Origin: Gloeocapsa sp. PCC 7428
GTDB taxonomy: Bacteria; Cyanobacteriota; Cyanobacteriia; Cyanobacteriales; Chroococcidiopsidaceae
Assembly (NCBI RefSeq): GCF_000317555.1
Contig: NC_019745.1
Span: forward strand, 4,840,001 to 4,904,000
Direction: 5' to 3'
Length of the DNA: 64,000 nucleotides
Shown piece after piece: positions 28,903-38,268 of the stretch. Within the stretch, counting starts at the first letter, position 1. Every line of letters begins with the position of its first letter. Made by a program: the position numbers and the translations under genes. Below the pieces are notes generated by a model. It ran no database searches and had not been told where the DNA came from. It saw nothing but the letters and a program-made list of their open reading frames with translations.

Positions 28903-30492
28903 TTAAAGCGGACGATAAACGCGATAGTTGATTTTGGGGAAAATATTATCCATCGACTCGACTTTTTCTAGCCAACCGCTATCGATTTTACCGATGTTGA
29001 TGTCTTCGTAGAGTTTATTGAAACGCATCAAGTGCGATCGCGTCCGGCGCACCGCATACGGAACCATTGTTCCCGTCCGCATAATAAACGCCCAGTCTGA
29101 GGATTGCGCTAATAATACTTCTCTTGCGGCTTGGTTTAGCGCCCGCCATTCTAATTCATCTACGGGTTCGCGCCGCGATAATTCGATCATGCGTTCAGCG
29201 GCTTTGTGCAAATGCGGGTAAATCCAGGCATTTGTTTCATTTAACCAATATTCGTGGAATCCTTTATAACCCCAACTCGATTGCGAAGGCTTGCAGATTT
29301 GCTGTGTGGGGTTGACGCGTAAATAATCTGCTAAGTGCGTCATCTGATACGTTCCTTGGTCATACCACGATTTACGGAATAAGTAATCGATGAACCACGG
29401 ACCTTCATACCACCAGTGACCGAATAATTCTGCATCATAGGGAGAAACAATGATGGGCGATCGCTGCATTATTCCATACAAATGCTCGACTTGGCGTTCG
29501 CGGTTATACATAAAATTGCCCGCGTGTTCTGCGGCTTTTTCTCGCGCCCAGTAAGGATCGTAAAGCGCTTTATCAGATAGTCCTAAACCGCGTCCAGTAA
29601 TTTTATGATATTTAATACCCGTGTTTTTCCGCTGTCCATTGGGCATGATGTAGGGCTTGATATATTCGTAATCAGCCTCCCATCCCAAGTCTTTATAAAA
29701 CTCGCGGTACTCTGCTGCACCAGGATAACCGACTTCTGATGACCAAACTTGCTGCGAAGATTCGTGATCGCGTCCAAACGCCGCAACACCCGTTTCTGTA
29801 AATATAGGTGCGTAACTGCCAAAACGAGGACGCGGACGCGCGTACAAAATACCGTGTCCATCTGTCAAGAAGTAACGCAAGCCTGCATCCGCAAGCATTC
29901 GCTCTAAACCTTCATAATACGCACATTCGGGTAGCCATATGCCTCTAGGCGCACAACCAAACGTTTGTTCGTAGTGTTCGCAAGCAACTTGAATTTGCGC
30001 CCACACAGCTTGAGGATACATCTTCATCAACGGCAAATAGCCATGCGTTGCACCACAGGTAATAATTTCTAAGTTATTAGTGTCTTGAAATTGCTTAAAT
30101 GCGGTGACGAGATCGCCTTTGTACCGTTCCCATAAATTGCGGGCGTTATTAAATTCTGTGGCGTAGTGTTCAGCAAGATAGCGAATGTGTCCGTTGTGCT
30201 TGTTGTATTCGACTTCGAGTTCTGCTAATTCTTCTAGCTTGGCTAAATGCTGATCGTAGCGTTCTTGCAACAGCGAATCTTGCAACATCGACACCAACGG
30301 CGGTGTCATACTCATCGTAATTTTGAAGTCGATCCCGTCTTGCTTAAGTCCTTCAAAGACTTGCAGTAGAGGAATGTACGTTTCTGTGATGGCTTCATAA
30401 AGCCACTCTTCTTCAAGTACGTAATCGCTTTCGGGATGACGAACAAACGGGAGATGAGCGTGGAGGACAAGGGCAACGTAGCCAATAGCCAT
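28903..30492 (-). CDS. GH57 1,4-alpha-glucan branching enzyme
   Basis: Family 57 glycoside hydrolase that introduces alpha-1,6 branches into glycogen. The N-terminal LVLHAHLPFVRHPE is the first GH57 motif, GATHGYLPL near 147 the second, GIWLPECAYY gives nucleophile Glu189, and SPYDAELFGHWWYEGP gives acid/base Asp353. The extra C-terminal DUF1957-like domain (about 410-529) is typical of branching-type GH57 enzymes. The length of 529 residues fits. It acts in storage glycogen synthesis and is a second route beside a GH13 GlgB, which is not in this window. It is convergent with the GT-C gene. Confidence 0.9.
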   Translation of the reverse strand: MAIGYVALVLHAHLPFVRHPESDYVLEEEWLYEAITETYIPLLQVFEGLKQDGIDFKITMSMTPPLVSMLQDSLLQERYDQHLAKLEELAELEVEYNKHNGHIRYLAEHYATEFNNARNLWERYKGDLVTAFKQFQDTNNLEIITCGATHGYLPLMKMYPQAVWAQIQVACEHYEQTFGCAPRGIWLPECAYYEGLERMLADAGLRYFLTDGHGILYARPRPRFGSYAPIFTETGVAAFGRDHESSQQVWSSEVGYPGAAEYREFYKDLGWEADYEYIKPYIMPNGQRKNTGIKYHKITGRGLGLSDKALYDPYWAREKAAEHAGNFMYNRERQVEHLYGIMQRSPIIVSPYDAELFGHWWYEGPWFIDYLFRKSWYDQGTYQMTHLADYLRVNPTQQICKPSQSSWGYKGFHEYWLNETNAWIYPHLHKAAERMIELSRREPVDELEWRALNQAAREVLLAQSSDWAFIMRTGTMVPYAVRRTRSHLMRFNKLYEDINIGKIDSGWLEKVESMDNIFPKINYRVYRPL

Positions 30493-30736
30493 AGTAATCT
30501 AAAAATTATGGGTTAAGGAACAGACCAGTAAGCGGGAGAACGTCAGGATGTTCTAAGAATTTTATGTCGAAATGGGGACGCGTAGAAGTCCTGTTTTACC
30601 CTAAAGCGTTGATGTTAGGATGAAATAATTTCCATCGCGATCGCACTTGAAAGCTAAAGGAACCAGCGTAGGAACTAAAGCAATGCAAAAAGAAGTCAGT
30701 ATTTTTTGTAGGTTCAGAGCATAAAAACGTTTGGTA

Positions 30737-31483
30737 ATGAAAACTGCTGTCAGCAATTCATTGCAAGTATCTCAGCGCCGGCGGCGATCGCTTTTTACCG
30801 TAGCTGTTGTCACAAGTACGCTACTCACTTCATTTTCAGTAGAAATCTTAAATGCTGCAACACCATTCACTGTGCAATTAGCACAAAAAACTGTATCACC
30901 TGCTACAACTTTGAGGATTGAAGACTTACCCGCAGGTTTTGAAGAAATTCCTTCAGCTTTTAAACCACAACTTGCAGCTTACTTAAGTAATTTTGTACCA
31001 CTTTTAACAAAACAAAATCTGCAAATTAACGATTATTTTGTGTACGTCAACCGCGACACATTAGAAGTTGTCTCAGGTTTTACAACAACAATCCCTAATC
31101 AACCACTGAGTTTACTACGCTTTGATGCAAATCTGCGACAAGTTGAACAACCACAATACTGGCAACAGTTATTTACTAAATTACAACCGCAAATTGGCGT
31201 AGCTGCTAGACTTCTCGAACACCAACCGAATCGCTTGAATGTTGGTAACTCTTCCGCAGGCGCGACGCTAGCAATTGGTGCATTGAATCAAAAAGCGCAA
31301 GTTGATGTCGGTAGCTTTCGGCGGGGTAATGTGGGTGTATTCACCGCAGTTATGTCTTTAAATCGCACGACACCACAAGCATCACTGCAAGATTTGGCGA
31401 CTAAATTAGATAATCGAATTGTACAAGCGACGGCGAATAGCACGGGTCAGAGGTCAGAGATCAGGGGTAAAAGCGAGTTATGA
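30737..31483 (+). CDS. secreted protein of unknown function
   Basis: About 248 residues starting with a signal peptide: a basic region QRRRRSLF, a hydrophobic core VAVVTSTLLTSFS, and a cut likely near ILNAATPF. The mature part has no recognised domain (LRIEDLPAGFEEIPSAFK, then NRDTLEVVSGFTTTIP). The ATG at 30737 is preferred over TTG at 30731. The last dozen codons (TGQRSEIRGKSEL) are encoded by a GGTCAGA-type heptamer repeat, so the C-terminus may have been extended by repeat growth. It is probably periplasmic or thylakoid-lumenal. Confidence 0.7.
   Translation: MKTAVSNSLQVSQRRRRSLFTVAVVTSTLLTSFSVEILNAATPFTVQLAQKTVSPATTLRIEDLPAGFEEIPSAFKPQLAAYLSNFVPLLTKQNLQINDYFVYVNRDTLEVVSGFTTTIPNQPLSLLRFDANLRQVEQPQYWQQLFTKLQPQIGVAARLLEHQPNRLNVGNSSAGATLAIGALNQKAQVDVGSFRRGNVGVFTAVMSLNRTTPQASLQDLATKLDNRIVQATANSTGQRSEIRGKSEL
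31444..31470 (+). repeat. degenerate heptamer repeat at a gene end
   Basis: GGGTCAG, AGGTCAG, AGATCAG, GGGT: three and a half related 7-mers running to the stop region of the secreted-protein gene. Such short tandem heptamers are common in cyanobacterial genomes. Confidence 0.55.
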
Positions 31484-31694
31484 TATCATCTCCAGTTAAA
31501 TAGCTTTTCTTTGTGGCTAGTTACTTGTGACGGGTGACTAGTTACCATCAATGGATTTAAATATGATGCCTTCGATTGCAATCGCCCAAAAATCTACTTT
31601 GCTGCTAGCGAAGATGCGATCGCAGATAGATGTTTTATACCTAGAATTTCGGCTACAAGGGAGAGTGAAGTCGATTTAAATCATACACTTACTC

Positions 31695-32939
31695 ATGCAA
31701 GATAAATCTCAACAACGGTCACCGGCGTCTGATGCATCGGATGTTGAAGTGACGATTCTCCCGCCAAAAACCGAAAACAAAGCTCCGAATCCACCTACAC
31801 AACCAAATACCACAGACGATTCACCATCTTTCTTTGATTTCTTTGCCAAAACCGTTGGTGATGTCACAGTAGCAGTTGCCACTACCGCAGCCCAAACAGG
31901 GTTATCGCTAGCACAAACTGCTGTGGAAGTCGGTGAAGCCGCCGCGAAACAAACGCACGATCTCATTGCGCAAGCAACGCAGACTGCGGGCGAAGCGGTT
32001 AACTTTGTTGGCGATAATTGGATAGTACAGCGCTTTTCGCGCGTGCTTAATCTGCAATGGTTAGTCGGCGCAACCGATAACGTCGATCTTGAAAAAGCTA
32101 CCGAGGAAGTCAGAAAGCTACAACAACAGTATCCTAACGAGTCACCTAGCGAAATTGCACATCGCATCATGGTGGAAAAGGCAACGTATGCAGGTGGCAT
32201 AGGTTTAGCAAGTAGTATCTTACCAGGGGCAGCTTTAGCACTGCTTGCGGTTGATTTAGCTGCAACGACACGCCTACAAGCAGAAATGGTTTATCAAATT
32301 GCAGCGGCGTATGGACTTGATTTAAAAGAACCCGCGCGCAAAGGCGAAGTACTGGCGATTTTTGGCTTAGCATTAGGGGGTGGGCGTTTGTTACGTACCG
32401 CAGGTTTAGGCTTACTACGGAATATTCCCTTTGCTGGGGCAATGATTGGTTCAAGTTCTAATGCGGCGATTATGTATTCTGTCGGATATGCAGCGTGTCG
32501 CTTTTATGAAGCGAAGTTAGATCAAAATACTTCGATTGATTCTGAGGAAACGCTTGCAGAGATCACAAAACAAAGCGATCGCTATGCTGAAACGGCGATC
32601 GCTCAAGAAGCTGTTATGGATCAAGTTCTGGTACACATGATCCTTGCAAGTCACCCAGAAAAATCGTGGGAAGAGATTCTCCCCGAATTAAAAAACCTCA
32701 ACTTCAGCGAGTCTTCGTTAGCAAGCATTGGCAATAATATTAAATCACCTCAACCGTTAGACACTCTCCTCAATCAACTCAATCGTGATTTTGCGATTCC
32801 TTTACTAGCCCAGTGTTATAGAATTGCGCAAAAAGACCGCATTATTACGCCCGAAGCAGCACGCATTATGGAAGCGATCGCCGACAAATTCGATCTTGAC
32901 TTAAACTCAATTCAGTCAAAGGTAGAGTCTCAAGGTTAA
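31695..32939 (+). CDS. EcsC-family-like protein
   Basis: A 414-residue protein. The N-terminal about 45 residues are proline-rich and acidic (VEVTILPPKTENKAPNPP) and likely disordered. An alanine-rich amphipathic helical region follows (VAVATTAAQTGLSLAQTAVEVG). From about 140 to 290 it resembles EcsC: ATYAGGIGLASSILPGAALA, AVDLAATTRLQAEMVYQIAA, GLLRNIPFAGAMIGSSSNAA. The glycine- and alanine-rich helices could sit at a membrane surface. The function of the family is not established. Four bases separate it from the gamma-glutamyltransferase-like gene, implying co-transcription. Confidence 0.7.
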   Translation: MQDKSQQRSPASDASDVEVTILPPKTENKAPNPPTQPNTTDDSPSFFDFFAKTVGDVTVAVATTAAQTGLSLAQTAVEVGEAAAKQTHDLIAQATQTAGEAVNFVGDNWIVQRFSRVLNLQWLVGATDNVDLEKATEEVRKLQQQYPNESPSEIAHRIMVEKATYAGGIGLASSILPGAALALLAVDLAATTRLQAEMVYQIAAAYGLDLKEPARKGEVLAIFGLALGGGRLLRTAGLGLLRNIPFAGAMIGSSSNAAIMYSVGYAACRFYEAKLDQNTSIDSEETLAEITKQSDRYAETAIAQEAVMDQVLVHMILASHPEKSWEEILPELKNLNFSESSLASIGNNIKSPQPLDTLLNQLNRDFAIPLLAQCYRIAQKDRIITPEAARIMEAIADKFDLDLNSIQSKVESQG

Positions 32940-32943
32940 CTTA

Positions 32944-34524
32944 ATGTCGTTCGACTTAACGCAATATCCTTATGCTGCATCGCGACGCGTGATTTTAGGG
33001 AAAAATTATGCCGCCAGTACCAGTCAACCATTAGCAACGCTGGCTGCAATGGAAATGTTTTGGGCTGGTGGTAACGCTGTCGATGCGGCGTTAGCAATGG
33101 CGATCGCACTCACAGTCGTCGAACCGACTTCTAATGGCATTGGTGCGGATGCCTTTGCATTAGTTTGGGATGGAAAATTACATGGATTGAATGCTTCTGG
33201 CAAAAGCCCGCGATATCTCAAAGTTGATGACATACTACAAATTCCGCTTGCGGGTTGGTTAACCGTCACTGTACCTGGGGCTGTTTCCGCGTGGCGATCG
33301 CTGTGGGAAGGTTGGGGAAAATTACCATTTGAGCAATTGTTTGTACCGGCGATCCGCTATGCTGAACAAGGTTTTCCGGTATCTCCCGAAACTGCGCGAG
33401 CCTGGCAAGCTGCATCAAATCTTTTAGCACTCAACGCCTCAGAATTTCAACCGTTCAAACAAGTCTTTTTTCCAGGCGATCGCGCCCCGCGTGCAGGTGA
33501 AATATGGGGAAGCATTGCTCACGCGCAAACACTACGCGAAATTGCTGAAACTGGTGGAGAAAGTTTCTATCGTGGAAATTTAGCGCTGAAAATTGCAAAT
33601 TTTGCCGCCGATACAGGAGGAATGCTAACACAAGAAGATTTAGCACAGCATCAACCCGACTGGGTGCAACCCATTTCGACAAATTATCGCGATTTAACCG
33701 TTTGGGAAATTCCCCCAAATACGCAAGGAATTGCCGCATTGATGGCGTTGAATATTCTGGAAGGTTTTGATTTATCGCGTTATCCACGCGAGTCGGTGGA
33801 AAGCTATCATCTGCAAATTGAAGCGATGAAACTTGCGTTTGCAGATGTTCACGCGCACGTCGGCGATCCTGAATTTATGCAAGTAACAAGCGATCGCCTT
33901 TTAGATAAAACTTACGCCGCACAGCGACGCGAGTTAATTAGCAACCACGCGCTATTCGCACAACCTAATCTACCCAAAGGCGGAACCGTCTATCTTGCAG
34001 CCGCCGATCGCGACTTGATGGTGTCTTTCATCCAGTCAAACTACATGGGCTTTGGTAGTGGAATTCTTGTTCCTGAAACAGGCATTGCATTACAAAATCG
34101 CGGTTCAGGCTTTACGCTACAAACCGGACACCCAAATCAAATTGCACCTGCAAAACGTCCTTTTCATACAATTATTCCAGGCTTCCTCACGCAAGACAAC
34201 AATCCCTTAGGACCATTCGGCGTCATGGGAGGACATATGCAACCGCAAGGACATCTGCAAGTTGTCGTTAACCTAGCTGATTATGACATGAATCCGCAAG
34301 CAACTTTAGACGCACCCCGCTGGCAATTTACGACAGGGAAAACAGTGTTACTCGAACCAACCGTACCGCATTCAGTTGCACTCGCATTAGGCGATCGCGG
34401 ACATGATATTCAAATTATCGCCGAGCGGCGTAACTTTGGCAAAGGTCAAATCATCTTACGGCAAGGAGAAACCTTAATCGCAGCTTCTGAACCGCGTGCC
34501 GATGGTATTGCCTTAGCGGGTTAG
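32944..34524 (+). CDS. gamma-glutamyltransferase-like Ntn-hydrolase
   Basis: A 526-residue protein of the gamma-glutamyltranspeptidase family. ASTSQPLATLAAMEMFWAGG and NAVDAALAMAIALTVVEPTS form the N-terminal domain. The predicted autocleavage nucleophile is Thr348 in KGGTVYLAAADRD, and GVMGGHMQPQGHLQVVVN near 420 is a family hallmark. No signal peptide is seen, unlike the periplasmic E. coli enzyme, so it may be cytoplasmic, as in the YwrD-like branch. It would hydrolyse or transfer gamma-glutamyl groups, for example from glutathione. Its 3' end overlaps the convergent ketopantoate-reductase-like gene by 12 bases. Confidence 0.85.
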   Translation: MSFDLTQYPYAASRRVILGKNYAASTSQPLATLAAMEMFWAGGNAVDAALAMAIALTVVEPTSNGIGADAFALVWDGKLHGLNASGKSPRYLKVDDILQIPLAGWLTVTVPGAVSAWRSLWEGWGKLPFEQLFVPAIRYAEQGFPVSPETARAWQAASNLLALNASEFQPFKQVFFPGDRAPRAGEIWGSIAHAQTLREIAETGGESFYRGNLALKIANFAADTGGMLTQEDLAQHQPDWVQPISTNYRDLTVWEIPPNTQGIAALMALNILEGFDLSRYPRESVESYHLQIEAMKLAFADVHAHVGDPEFMQVTSDRLLDKTYAAQRRELISNHALFAQPNLPKGGTVYLAAADRDLMVSFIQSNYMGFGSGILVPETGIALQNRGSGFTLQTGHPNQIAPAKRPFHTIIPGFLTQDNNPLGPFGVMGGHMQPQGHLQVVVNLADYDMNPQATLDAPRWQFTTGKTVLLEPTVPHSVALALGDRGHDIQIIAERRNFGKGQIILRQGETLIAASEPRADGIALAG

Positions 34525-35490
34525 AGTTTTTTCGAGTAACTTGACACTCGCATAAATGGCGTCAATGTAGGGAGTTGGGGTTTGCGTTAATTTTCCAAGT
34601 TCGGCAACAGCACCGACAATGGCATCAACTTCAGTTGGACGCTGTGCTTCAATGTCTTGTAGCATCGAGGTTTTGTGCGCGCCGACTTTTTCTGCGCCTT
34701 CGATGCGTTGCTCAAGCGAAATGCCAAACTCTACACCCAGTTTCTCGGCGATCGCCTGCGCTTCAAGCATCATATTTTTTGCCAGGAGGCGCGTTAAGGA
34801 ATATTGACAAATCTCTTCTAATGTGCATCTTGTTAACGCACTAATCGGGTTAAACGCTAAATTTCCCCACAGTTTCACCCACAACTCATTCCGAATCTGG
34901 TTGCGGACAGGCGCTTTGATTCCTGCTTGACGGAAACTTTGCGAGAGTTGTTGAATGCGAGAAGTTTTTGTACCATCAAGTTCGCCTAAAGAAAAGCGAT
35001 CGCCCTCGATATGTTGTACGATACCAGGCGCGACAATTTCCGCTGCTGGATACACGACACAGCCAATCACGCGATCAACAGGAATGTGTGCTTCTACGAT
35101 TCCTTGCGGATCGACCGACTGAATTTGATAATCGGCATAGGGACTTTCAAGCTTGCGAAAATACCACCAAGGAATGCCATTCTGTGCAGTCACGACGATT
35201 GTTTCCGCACTATACAATGCAGGTAAATTAGGCGCAACACCTGGTACACTCTGTGCTTTCAATGCCAAAATAACAACATCTTGCGTACCCGCACTTGAAA
35301 TATCTTGTGTTGCAACGACATCTTTAATCAACTCTGCTGTACCATCTGCATTGCGTAGCGTTAAACCTTGTTGTTGAATTGCTTGCAGATGCGCGCCGCG
35401 TGCAATTAACGTAACTTGTTCGCCAGCTAGCGCCAATTTAGCCCCGATGTATCCCCCGATCGCACCTGCACCAACAATACAAATTTTCAT
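34513..35490 (-). CDS. panE: 2-dehydropantoate 2-reductase family protein
   Basis: NADP-dependent reductase of the ketopantoate reductase (PanE/ApbA) family, 325 residues. The N-terminal Rossmann motif is KICIVGAGAIGGYIGAKLA. VVTAQNGIPWWYF near 93 and the C-terminal NELWVKLWGNLAFNPISALTR near 203, with the conserved Lys and Asn, fit the family. In pantothenate synthesis it makes pantoate from ketopantoate. Here it is the last gene of a strand with an AMP-forming ligase and an ABC transporter, so it may reduce another 2-oxo acid. The gap of 93 bases to the ligase leaves co-transcription likely but unproven. Confidence 0.8.
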   Translation of the reverse strand: MKICIVGAGAIGGYIGAKLALAGEQVTLIARGAHLQAIQQQGLTLRNADGTAELIKDVVATQDISSAGTQDVVILALKAQSVPGVAPNLPALYSAETIVVTAQNGIPWWYFRKLESPYADYQIQSVDPQGIVEAHIPVDRVIGCVVYPAAEIVAPGIVQHIEGDRFSLGELDGTKTSRIQQLSQSFRQAGIKAPVRNQIRNELWVKLWGNLAFNPISALTRCTLEEICQYSLTRLLAKNMMLEAQAIAEKLGVEFGISLEQRIEGAEKVGAHKTSMLQDIEAQRPTEVDAIVGAVAELGKLTQTPTPYIDAIYASVKLLEKTLTR

Positions 35491-35583
35491 AACCGCTTAC
35501 ACTAATTCTCTAACTAAGAACTACAATTAATACCCCCTCTGCTTCCTCTGCTTTATAGAAACTTTAAAGCAAAACAGTATTAT

Positions 35584-37104
35584 TCACCCAATATTCAGCA
35601 ACTTTGCCATATTCAACCGTTGCAATTTACCCGTTGCGCCTCTGGGTAACTCTTCTAGAATATGCAATTGACGGGGAACTTTAAATTCTGCGAGAAGTTC
35701 TGAGCAATGTTTGCGTAATTCCTGTTCGCTAACAGTACTATCTTTCAAAACCACTGCCGCGTGGATATCTTCACCTAAAGTTTTGTGGGGAACTGCAAAT
35801 GTCAGTGCTTCTGCAACCGCCGCATGACGCAGTAAAACATTATCAACTTCTAAAGGAGAAATTTTCTCTCCGCCTCGGTTAATCAACTCTTTGATGCGCC
35901 CAGTCAAAGAAAGATAGCCATCACGATCAATTACACCTTGATCGCCGGTATGAAACCAACCCTGGGTAAACGCTTTAGCATTGGCTTCAGGATTATTTTC
36001 ATAACCATCCACAACATTAGCACCTTTAACAACAACCTCGCCCAACTGTCCGTTTTCTAATAAATTACCTGCTTCATCCATAATCCCGACTTCCACGCCG
36101 AACCCGTACCCTACACTACCAGCTTTGCGCGTACCAGGAGGTAGAGGATTGGAAGTCATTTGGTGCGATGCTTCGGTCATGCTATATGCTTCTAGTACCG
36201 GAACATGAAACGTCGCTTCGAGGCGTTCTAACACCACTGGAGGTAGCGAGGAACTACTCGAACGAATAAATCGTAAACGACTTTTAGCGATCGCCTCTTG
36301 ATTGCGTTCGGCGCGGGCGAGTAGCAGTTGATGCATTGTTGGTACGGCTGAGTACCACGTCGGTTGAAACTCGCTAAAAATCCGCCAAAACTCCATTGCA
36401 TTAAACCCATTTGGGCAAATCACAGTTCCCCCTGATGCTAAAGTTGATAGCATCGAGGCGACAATTCCATGAACGTGAAACAGCGGCATAATACACAAAG
36501 CGCGATCGCTTCCACTCAAGTTATAAGTGCCAATAATATTCCGCGCCGAAGCCGCCAGATGACGATGTTTAATTGGTACGCGCTTCGGGCGACTTGTCGT
36601 CCCACTCGTATGCAGAATCATGGCGACATCTTCTGATTCAGCTTGTTCAATCGTTTGCGGTGGATATTCTTTTCCCTGAATCTTGTGTAAAGACAACGTA
36701 CCATCAGAATTTGGCGTCGCTTGAATAAGCATCATCTCAGGAGTTACCGCCGCTTGCGCCGCCGCAATTCCATCACCAAGAACAATCAGCGCGATCGCTT
36801 GCGTGTCTTCGTAATAAAACGCAAATTCCTCTTGTTTATATTTAGGATTCAACGGCGCGGCTGTACCGCACGTTGCCGCAGCCAGGTAAGTTAAAATCAT
36901 TTCTGAACCATTCGGCATTGCGATCGCAATTCGCGATCCGCGTTTAATTCCCAAGTGATTCAACTGTGCGGCGAGTTCGACAATTTGCTGACGTAGTTGC
37001 TGATAAGTCAAACTTGGTTTATCCGGTGCAACAATTGCTGGGCGATCGTCTTCTCCAATAAGTAGATCGAGTAGTGTTGCTGATTTGTGAGTAAGTGAAG
37101 TCAT
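35584..37104 (-). CDS. AMP-forming acyl-CoA ligase, oxalyl-CoA-synthetase (AAE3)-like
   Basis: ANL-superfamily adenylate-forming enzyme of 506 residues. The P-loop-like motif is ILHTSGTTSRPKRVPI near 164, the aromatic substrate/ATP motif LEAYSMTEASHQMTSNP near 303, GWFHTGDQGVIDRDGYL near 383 is the ATP-binding aspartate region, and GRIKELINRGGEKISP near 402 is the hinge; the catalytic lysine is in LPRGATGKLQR near the end. The segment after the TEAS motif closely recalls plant AAE3 oxalate-CoA ligase, which suggests a short dicarboxylate substrate. That is inference from memory of AAE3. It begins nine bases after the ABC ATPase gene ends. Confidence 0.8.
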   Translation of the reverse strand: MTSLTHKSATLLDLLIGEDDRPAIVAPDKPSLTYQQLRQQIVELAAQLNHLGIKRGSRIAIAMPNGSEMILTYLAAATCGTAAPLNPKYKQEEFAFYYEDTQAIALIVLGDGIAAAQAAVTPEMMLIQATPNSDGTLSLHKIQGKEYPPQTIEQAESEDVAMILHTSGTTSRPKRVPIKHRHLAASARNIIGTYNLSGSDRALCIMPLFHVHGIVASMLSTLASGGTVICPNGFNAMEFWRIFSEFQPTWYSAVPTMHQLLLARAERNQEAIAKSRLRFIRSSSSSLPPVVLERLEATFHVPVLEAYSMTEASHQMTSNPLPPGTRKAGSVGYGFGVEVGIMDEAGNLLENGQLGEVVVKGANVVDGYENNPEANAKAFTQGWFHTGDQGVIDRDGYLSLTGRIKELINRGGEKISPLEVDNVLLRHAAVAEALTFAVPHKTLGEDIHAAVVLKDSTVSEQELRKHCSELLAEFKVPRQLHILEELPRGATGKLQRLNMAKLLNIG

Positions 37105-37113
37105 AAGATCATC

Positions 37114-38247
37114 TCAAGTTACAGCCGCTGCTGTGGCGATCGTTTCCGATACGTGAGTAGTAGTAGCACTCTGAGGAACTACACGACAGCATTCAGCAGG
37201 AATTGCTAGATACATCTGTTCGCTGATTTGGTGACGGACATGAGGAGAAGTTACCACGCTCAAAACAATATTGCTGTTATCTAAGCGCACAGTATACTCG
37301 CGAAATTCTCCATAATAGTTGTGGTGTTCCACCCAAGCACTAAAACAGTTCATACCTGGATTGTCCGTCGGGCAATAAACTGGGTCCATGATAATCGAGT
37401 GAGGACGTACGCTTAATGCGACTGCTTGACCAGGATAAACTCCTGGGGCATAGTTTTTCGCTGTAATTAATGCGCCTCCCACATCTACTTGTCCCGAAGC
37501 TAACAAAGTACCAGGAAGCACGTTACAACGTCCAATAAACCGCGCCACAAACTCGGTTGCTGGACTTTCATAAATCTCTTCGGGAGTGCCTACTTGTTGA
37601 ATAGTACCTTCATACATCACAACAATTCGGTCTGCAAGCACCAACGCTTCTCCTTGATCGTGAGTAACATACACCGTTGTGAGTTTGAGTTGATCGTGGA
37701 GATTGCGGATTTCATTGCGCATTTCATCTCGCAAGCTTGCATCTAAGTTAGACAGTGGCTCATCTAAGAGCAAAATCTGTGGTTCCACAACAATCGCGCG
37801 TGCTAGGGCGACGCGCTGCTGTTGCCCTCCTGACAGTTCTGAGGGATAACGATTAGCAAATCTAGTTAAGTGTACAATTTCCAAGGCTCGGTTTACGCGC
37901 GCGCGTAGCTGTTCGCGTCCTACATGACGCAACTCGAGTCCAAATGCTACATTTTCAAACACCGTTTTATGCGGCCAAATCGCGTAACTTTGAAAAATCA
38001 TTGACATGTTGCGCTTCTCTGGCGGCACAGTTTTTTGTGGAGAAGAAACGATGCGATCGCCTACTAAGATTCGTCCCTCATCGGGAAACACGAAACCTGC
38101 TAGCATTCGCAATGTTGTTGTTTTACCACAACCCGAAGGACCTAACAAAGCAATCAACTCGCCATCGGCTACATTCAGATCGATATGGTCAACTGCGCAG
38201 CTATTTTGAAAGTATTTGGTTAAATTGTCGATTGTAATGCTTGCCAT
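37114..38247 (-). CDS. ABC transporter ATP-binding protein, ferric/organic-cation type
   Basis: A 377-residue ATPase of the FbpC/PotA/MalK group. Walker A is GPSGCGKTT near 35, the Q-loop is in MIFQSYAIWPHKTV near 83, the signature LSGGQQQRVALARAI near 139, Walker B ILLLDEPLSNLD near 160, and the H-loop YVTHDQGEALVLAD near 194. The C-terminal TOBE-like regulatory domain starts near 240 (NVLPGTLLASGQVDVGG). It sits in the order binding protein, permease, ATPase, with 21 bases to the permease gene. Confidence 0.9.
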   Translation of the reverse strand: MASITIDNLTKYFQNSCAVDHIDLNVADGELIALLGPSGCGKTTTLRMLAGFVFPDEGRILVGDRIVSSPQKTVPPEKRNMSMIFQSYAIWPHKTVFENVAFGLELRHVGREQLRARVNRALEIVHLTRFANRYPSELSGGQQQRVALARAIVVEPQILLLDEPLSNLDASLRDEMRNEIRNLHDQLKLTTVYVTHDQGEALVLADRIVVMYEGTIQQVGTPEEIYESPATEFVARFIGRCNVLPGTLLASGQVDVGGALITAKNYAPGVYPGQAVALSVRPHSIIMDPVYCPTDNPGMNCFSAWVEHHNYYGEFREYTVRLDNSNIVLSVVTSPHVRHQISEQMYLAIPAECCRVVPQSATTTHVSETIATAAAVT

Positions 38248-38268
38248 AGAATTTTTGATTTGAGTGTT

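Noticed and set aside
31709-32200. 163-codon minus-strand frame opposite the EcsC-like gene.
   Set aside because: It lies fully inside a well-supported plus-strand gene and encodes a Ser/Thr/Ala/Val-rich sequence typical of antisense shadow frames.
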